From DAOTTI01 sp034437795 (GTDB lineage Bacteria; Chloroflexota; UBA11872; UBA12225), in contig DAOTTI010000163.1 of the NCBI GenBank assembly GCA_034437795.1, positions 1 to 9,200 on the forward strand: DNA of 9,200 nt, given 5' to 3'. Below the pieces are notes generated by a model that saw only the letters and a program-made list of their open reading frames with translations, ran no database searches and was not told the origin of the DNA. Positions 6,254 through 9,200 of the stretch are shown here, piece after piece (the stretch's first letter is position 1; every line of letters begins with the position of its first letter). Made by a program: the position numbers and the translations under genes.

Positions 6254-6973
6254 TTAGCCGGCGGCCTTGCCCCGCGCTGCCCACACCAGGCCGCGGCGCA
6301 GCATGGTCAGCGCCTCGGGGATCTCGAATACCCTGGCCACGTGGCCCAGCGACGTGTAGAAGACGCGGCCCTTGCCGTACCGTTTGGTCCACGTCACCGG
6401 CATGACCACGACGTCCTCGACCTCGTCGCGGTCCACGGCATCCTGCGCCGCCTGGTCGAAGCCGTCTCCCGACGCTGCCCCTCGGGGGAAGTGGGTCGTG
6501 GCCAGGACGGTCACGCCCGGGTCCACGTGCATGAAGTACTGCTCAGACGTGACATAGAAGTCGGCCAGGCCGGCGGTAATGGGGCTGGGGGTAGGGCCAA
6601 TGCGCACGCGGTAGCGGGCCCGGTCGCCCCCCGGGTGGGCGACCCATTGCCCGCCGGTCATGAACTGATACTCCACCTCAATCCGGAAGGCATCGCACAT
6701 GCCGCCATGCCAGCCGCCCAGCCCGACGCCGGATCTCACCGCGTTGAGCAGGGGCGTCAGCGTGCCGCGGGGAAGTGGCTGTCTGGTATCGCCCATGGTC
6801 CACATGGGGACAATCAGGTCCTGGCGCTGCAGCCGCTCGCCATCCGCCAGCACGTCCAGCGTGTCGTGGACCTCCACCTGAAATCCCTCGCGCCGTAGCT
6901 CGCGTGCGGCGATCTCCGACGTCTCTACTGGCTCGTGCCCCGGCCAGCCACCACGGAAGATCAGTGCCTGCAT
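6254..6973 (-). CDS. ThuA-like domain protein (trehalose utilization family)
   Basis: A 239-residue protein with a full ThuA domain, a glutamine-amidotransferase-like fold found in trehalose and other sugar catabolism clusters; its reaction is poorly defined. Visible motifs are an N-terminal ALIFRGGWPGHEP (3-15), a hydrophobic strand DLIVPMWTMGD (52-62), the signature SGVGLGGWHGG (81-91) with His89, YQFMTGGQWVAHPGG (102-116), TSEQYFMHVDPGVTVLATT (142-160) and the C-terminal PVTWTKRYGKGRVFYTSLGH (192-211). The length is normal for the family. There is no signal peptide, so it is cytoplasmic. AGGAG seven bases upstream supports the start. It is the first gene of the minus-strand catabolic trio, 103 nt downstream of the cNMP/GGDEF gene. 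Its leader carries a partial duplication that includes the RBS. Confidence 0.92.
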   Translation of the reverse strand: MQALIFRGGWPGHEPVETSEIAARELRREGFQVEVHDTLDVLADGERLQRQDLIVPMWTMGDTRQPLPRGTLTPLLNAVRSGVGLGGWHGGMCDAFRIEVEYQFMTGGQWVAHPGGDRARYRVRIGPTPSPITAGLADFYVTSEQYFMHVDPGVTVLATTHFPRGAASGDGFDQAAQDAVDRDEVEDVVVMPVTWTKRYGKGRVFYTSLGHVARVFEIPEALTMLRRGLVWAARGKAAG

Positions 6974-6977
6974 CGTC

Positions 6978-7042
6978 TCTCTCCTGCAGCGATATCGCGG
7001 AACGTTAGTGCGCGCGTGATCTCTCCAGCAGCGATGTCGCGA
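6978..7042. repeat. 23-nt direct repeat in the ThuA-like gene leader, period 42
   Basis: Positions 6978-7000 and 7020-7042 match at 20 of 23 bases. The proximal copy contains the working ribosome binding site (AGGAGAGA on the minus strand). The distal copy keeps GGAGAGA but has no start codon after it. This looks like a local duplication of the leader. Confidence 0.65.
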
Positions 7043-7056
7043 GAGGAAGCGCCGGG

Positions 7057-7072
7057 CCGGCTTGCAGGCCGG
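7057..7072 (-). terminator. Hairpin immediately after the cNMP/GGDEF gene, possible terminator
   Basis: CCGGC (7057-7061) and GCCGG (7068-7072) form a 5-bp stem with a 6-base loop, starting four bases past the stop codon of the minus-strand gene. No T-run follows, so any termination would be weak or factor-dependent. Confidence 0.3.
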
Positions 7073-7076
7073 TGCG

Positions 7077-8048
7077 TCAGGCTGATGGCGCGGCGCCGGT
7101 CCGTCTCTTGTCGCGCTGCAGGGCGTCCCTGGCCTTGGCCAGCACGGCGGTGAGCGGGCGCGGGTGGGTGTGGTCAGCCAGCGCGATGCCGATGCCCACC
7201 TGGAAGGGAGGCACGCCGGCGGGCAGGGCCTGGAGCGCGCGGCGCACGCGGCTGGCTACCTCCTCCGCGCCAGCCTGGCCGGCTCGTGGCAGGAGCAGCA
7301 GGAACTCGTCTTCCTCGTAGCGAGCTACCAGGTCGGTGGCGCGGCTGGCTCCGGCCAGCACGCGGGCCAGGGTCCGCAGCACCTCATCGCCAGCGGTGGG
7401 GCCGAGGCGGTCGTTTATGTGCCGCAGCCGGATGACGTCGACCAGCAGCACGGCCATCGGAGCCACCGCCGTGCCGTCTCCCTGGTGCGCGGCGCGGCGG
7501 GCCACGGCTAGCTCCCGCTCGTAAAACTCGGCGGCCGCACGCTGCTGGCTCAGGCCGGTGAGGGGATCGCGTGCGTTCTCCGCCAGATGGCGCACCGTGG
7601 CCCGCAGGCGCTGGGCCAGGGCTCGCAACAGCTCGCGGGCTACCGGCCAGTGCCGTTCCAGGTAGCGGGTGAACTCATCCCGCCTCAGGCGCAGGCAGGT
7701 CGTGGACGTGACGGCGATGCCGGACGCCTCCGGCGGCTCACCATCGAGCGACGAAAGCTCGCTGGCGACATCGCCGGGGCCCAGCCACGAGATCACCGTC
7801 TCGGCGACCGTGCCGTCGTTCTCCGTCCGGCCGAGCACCTGCACGTGCCCTTCGATAATCACGTACACGTAGTCGCTCGGCTCACCCTGGCGGATGACGC
7901 GTCCGCCGGGTGGAAAGGTCACCAGCTCCGCCGCGGCGGCCAGGGGACGGAGGTCCTCCGCCGGCAGGCCCTTGAATAGCCGGCTCTGCTGCAAGAGGCG
8001 CAGCTTTTCCTCGACGGCTACATCACGCGCGTCTGCCATGCCAGCCAT
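7077..8048 (-). CDS. Cyclic-nucleotide-binding domain / degenerate GGDEF fusion protein
   Basis: A 323-residue soluble signalling protein. Residues about 20-140 are a CRP-like cNMP-binding beta-barrel (LFKGLPAEDL, VIRQGEPSDYVYVIIEGHVQVL, GPGDVASELSSLDGEPPEAS). The phosphate-binding Arg expected before the AS of EPPEAS is absent, so canonical cAMP binding is doubtful. A helical linker leads to a GGDEF domain (161-318) beginning DPLTGL. Its signature reads RYEEDEF (EEDEF 245-249), with both glycines changed to Glu. The metal-binding Asp204 is kept, but the DxDxFK segment reads DVIRLR. An RxxD inhibitory site, RATD (236-239), sits exactly five residues before the signature. It is therefore probably an inactive cyclase that may still bind c-di-GMP. 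AGGGGAG eight bases upstream supports the ATG at 8048. It is divergent from the histidine kinase gene. The domain calls are firm; inactivity is inferred. Confidence 0.93.
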   Translation of the reverse strand: MAGMADARDVAVEEKLRLLQQSRLFKGLPAEDLRPLAAAAELVTFPPGGRVIRQGEPSDYVYVIIEGHVQVLGRTENDGTVAETVISWLGPGDVASELSSLDGEPPEASGIAVTSTTCLRLRRDEFTRYLERHWPVARELLRALAQRLRATVRHLAENARDPLTGLSQQRAAAEFYERELAVARRAAHQGDGTAVAPMAVLLVDVIRLRHINDRLGPTAGDEVLRTLARVLAGASRATDLVARYEEDEFLLLLPRAGQAGAEEVASRVRRALQALPAGVPPFQVGIGIALADHTHPRPLTAVLAKARDALQRDKRRTGAAPSA

Positions 8049-8249
8049 CAGTCCGTCTCCCCTGAGTAAGGCGCTCCCGGCGCGGCCGGACGGTCAGCGA
8101 CACCGGTGCATGCCGATGAGGAAGTAGCGTCAACGACCATCCGGCCACCTACGTAGAGGTCGCGCGATACCGGTTACCGCCCCGAGCGGTACCGGCGTGC
8201 CAAGTGTACCTGGTGCCGGCGGGGGCAGTGCACGGCCCCCGCGCCGGCG

Positions 8250-8416
8250 CGCTCACCCCCACCCACCGTGCCGACGCGGAGACACAGAGACGCGGAGAAA
8301 GCCCTCACCCCCGGCCCCTCTCCCGCGCGTGGGAGAGGGGGGAATGACCTCACCCCCTTTGGTCGCCCCCGTTGGTCGCGGCCGCGCCGTCCCCGCGCCG
8401 ACACGGAGAGGGGCGA
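8250..8416. repeat. Cluster of Chloroflexi-type spacer repeats (GACGCGGAGACACAGAG and CCCTCTCCC palindrome)
   Basis: GCCGACGCGGAGACACAGAG starting near 8269 is echoed by GCCGACACGGAGAGGGG near 8397. CTCACCCCC occurs at about 8252, 8303 and 8348. CCCCTCTCCC (8315-8324) and GGGAGAGGGG (8331-8340) form a perfect 10-bp stem with a 6-base loop. The palindrome core matches 5157-5189. From memory, such gacgcggagacac and ctcacccccggcccctctccc strings recur in intergenic regions of Chloroflexi genomes. Confidence 0.7.
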
Positions 8417-8628
8417 GCGCCGGCCAGGGCCTGACGCTAATCGGAGCCGCGGCGGATACCCCTCGCCCGCGCCTACCCGCAGCCATCGTAGTCAATCGCC
8501 CGTCCACAGTTGCCGGCCGGGAGCATCGAGACGGCGGAACCGCCTGGCTGCAAGACCCCATCCGGCTATGCGGCGCCGGCGGCCGGAGCGGCTCGGGTAT
8601 GATTTGCTCGTTGCCCCTGATGGCAGCC

Positions 8629-8674
8629 CCTGCTCTGGCTGGGACGGCCGGACGCCGGTCCCAGCCAGAGCAGG
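8629..8674. repeat. Perfect 17-bp inverted repeat upstream of the histidine kinase gene
   Basis: CCTGCTCTGGCTGGGAC (8629-8645) and its exact reverse complement (8658-8674) flank a 12-base loop, and the element ends 40 nt before the kinase start codon. It would form a very stable hairpin in the 5' leader. No T-tract follows, so a simple intrinsic terminator is unlikely. It could be an attenuator or mRNA-structure element, a large operator, or a miniature palindromic repeat. Confidence 0.8.
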
Positions 8675-8714
8675 CCAGCAGCGCAGGAGATGATGCAGGC
8701 GGGAGCCAGGTACG

Positions 8715-9200
8715 ATGGAGCACGACCTGCAGACCCCCCCCGACGAGCAGGCGCCGGTGCCCTTCGGGCGAAGCAACGGCGTGGCAGGCACCGGCGCCCC
8801 TCATCCGGTGGAGATGGGGCACCTGCTCTCGTCCGTGGCGCGCGGGCTACATGGGCCGGTGCAAGCCCTGGCCACGTACTCTGAAGCGCTCACGGACGCG
8901 GCCAATACGTTCCAGCCGGACCAGCTCCAGAGCATCGTCGCCACCATTCACGAGCGGGCGGTGTGCCTGCAGAGCCTGGTGGAGAACGTCCTCTGTGACG
9001 CGGCCATCCGGCAGGAGCGCTTTACGCTCCACCGGCGCATGGTGAGCCTTGCGGACGTCATTGAGGAAGTGCGGCCGGCCGTGGTACCGGTGCTAAAGCC
9101 GCGTCGCCAGCGGCTGCGGGTGCGGTGCCCGGGCCACCTGCCGGACCTGCACGCCGACGGGCGCCGGCTGGGCCAGGTGCTGGTCAACCTGCTCCTCAAC
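8715..9200 (+). CDS. Sensor histidine kinase, N-terminal part, with degenerate H-box; runs off right edge
   Basis: Open from the ATG at 8715 to the right edge, 162 codons. An in-frame TGA at 8691-8693 and no other start codon fix the beginning; GGGAG at 8701-8705 is the likely SD. The first 34 residues are Pro/Gly-rich with no membrane helix or sensor domain, so the protein is probably soluble. Residues about 35-120 fit a HisKA dimerisation hairpin (MGHLLSSVARGLHGPVQALATYSEAL, then ERAVCLQSLVENVL). The H-box normally reads SHELRTPL; here it reads ARGLHGPV (42-49), with Arg43 in place of the phospho-accepting His and a His at position 46. Residues about 121-162 begin the ATPase domain and reach the N-box (HADGRRLGQVLVNLLLN). 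The missing part should hold the rest of the ATP-binding site. It may signal without autophosphorylation at the usual site. Confidence 0.85.
   Translation, partial: MEHDLQTPPDEQAPVPFGRSNGVAGTGAPHPVEMGHLLSSVARGLHGPVQALATYSEALTDAANTFQPDQLQSIVATIHERAVCLQSLVENVLCDAAIRQERFTLHRRMVSLADVIEEVRPAVVPVLKPRRQRLRVRCPGHLPDLHADGRRLGQVLVNLLLN

Larger units (their letters stand above)
8049..8714. other. 666-nt repeat-rich divergent intergenic region
   Basis: No credible gene lies in this gap: the open frames crossing it are Pro/Arg-rich translations of repeats and lack ribosome binding sites. It holds CACCGGTG (8101-8108), an imperfect palindrome (CCGGTTACCGC near 8170 against GCGGTACCGG near 8186), a block of spacer repeats (8250-8416), a possible structured stretch with a GGCGG-AA-CCGCC hairpin (about 8533-8544) and a perfect 17-bp inverted repeat (8629-8674). 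Promoters for both flanking genes should lie here, but I cannot place them with confidence. Confidence 0.7.

Noticed and set aside
8512..8580. Possible riboswitch in the kinase leader (GCCGG/CCGGC outer pairing with GGCGG-AA-CCGCC hairpin)
   Set aside because: It does not show the conserved GCAAACC/GACGCAAAGC elements of the GEMM c-di-GMP-I class or another class I recognise. GC-rich pairing alone is weak evidence.
8253..8822. Minus-strand 189-codon open frame and the overlapping plus-strand 282-codon frame (8197-9045)
   Set aside because: Both are Pro/Arg/Gly-rich translations of spacer repeats and overlap the histidine kinase in the wrong frame. Neither has an RBS or family motif.
1..9200. 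tRNA, rRNA, CRISPR array or insertion sequence
   Set aside because: Reading both strands showed no tRNA T-loop signature, no regularly spaced identical repeats and no transposase motifs.

Overview
The window is GC-rich DNA, roughly two thirds G+C by eye, with strong AGGAGG-type ribosome binding sites and long genes biased to G/C in the third codon position. The gene mix (a Uma2-family nuclease, a protein resembling DUF6772, an enolase/SDR/ThuA catabolic set, a cNMP-binding/GGDEF fusion and a histidine kinase), together with dispersed CCCTCTCCC...GGGAGAGGG palindromes and GACACAGAGACGCGG-type spacer repeats, suggests a member of the Chloroflexota such as Thermomicrobia or an uncultivated relative. 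This assignment is an inference; no rRNA or marker gene is present.

Layout. Positions 1-940 (-) hold the first 313 codons of a DUF6930/DUF7309-like protein that runs off the left edge. A 220-nt divergent gap separates it from a 290-aa DUF6772-like protein (1161-2033, +) and a small beta-rich protein (2061-2393, +), which form a two-gene operon of unknown function. A Uma2-family endonuclease gene (2561-3222, +) follows and is broken by an apparent single-base deletion near 2912. Positions 3223-3581 are non-coding and contain a degenerate direct repeat. Three minus-strand genes come next, transcribed right to left in the order ThuA-like protein (6973-6254), SDR oxidoreductase (6075-5251) and an unusually long enolase-superfamily enzyme (5060-3582). 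Their gaps of 178 and 190 nt contain GC-rich repeats or a perfect palindrome. Upstream on the same strand is a cyclic-nucleotide-binding/GGDEF protein (8048-7077). After a 666-nt repeat-rich gap, the window ends in the N-terminal half of a histidine kinase (8715 to the right edge, +).

How the genes may work together. ThuA-like, SDR and enolase-superfamily proteins often co-occur in sugar or sugar-acid catabolic clusters, so this trio probably acts on a carbohydrate or organic acid. No transporter or regulator is visible to identify the substrate. The two signalling genes at the right end face away from each other and both look catalytically degenerate. The GGDEF motif reads EEDEF, although the RxxD c-di-GMP inhibitory site is kept. 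The cNMP domain lacks the phosphate-binding arginine. The kinase H-box has Arg where the phospho-accepting His should be. This divergent pair of apparent pseudo-enzymes and the uncharacterised DUF6772-like/small-protein pair are the most interesting parts of the window.
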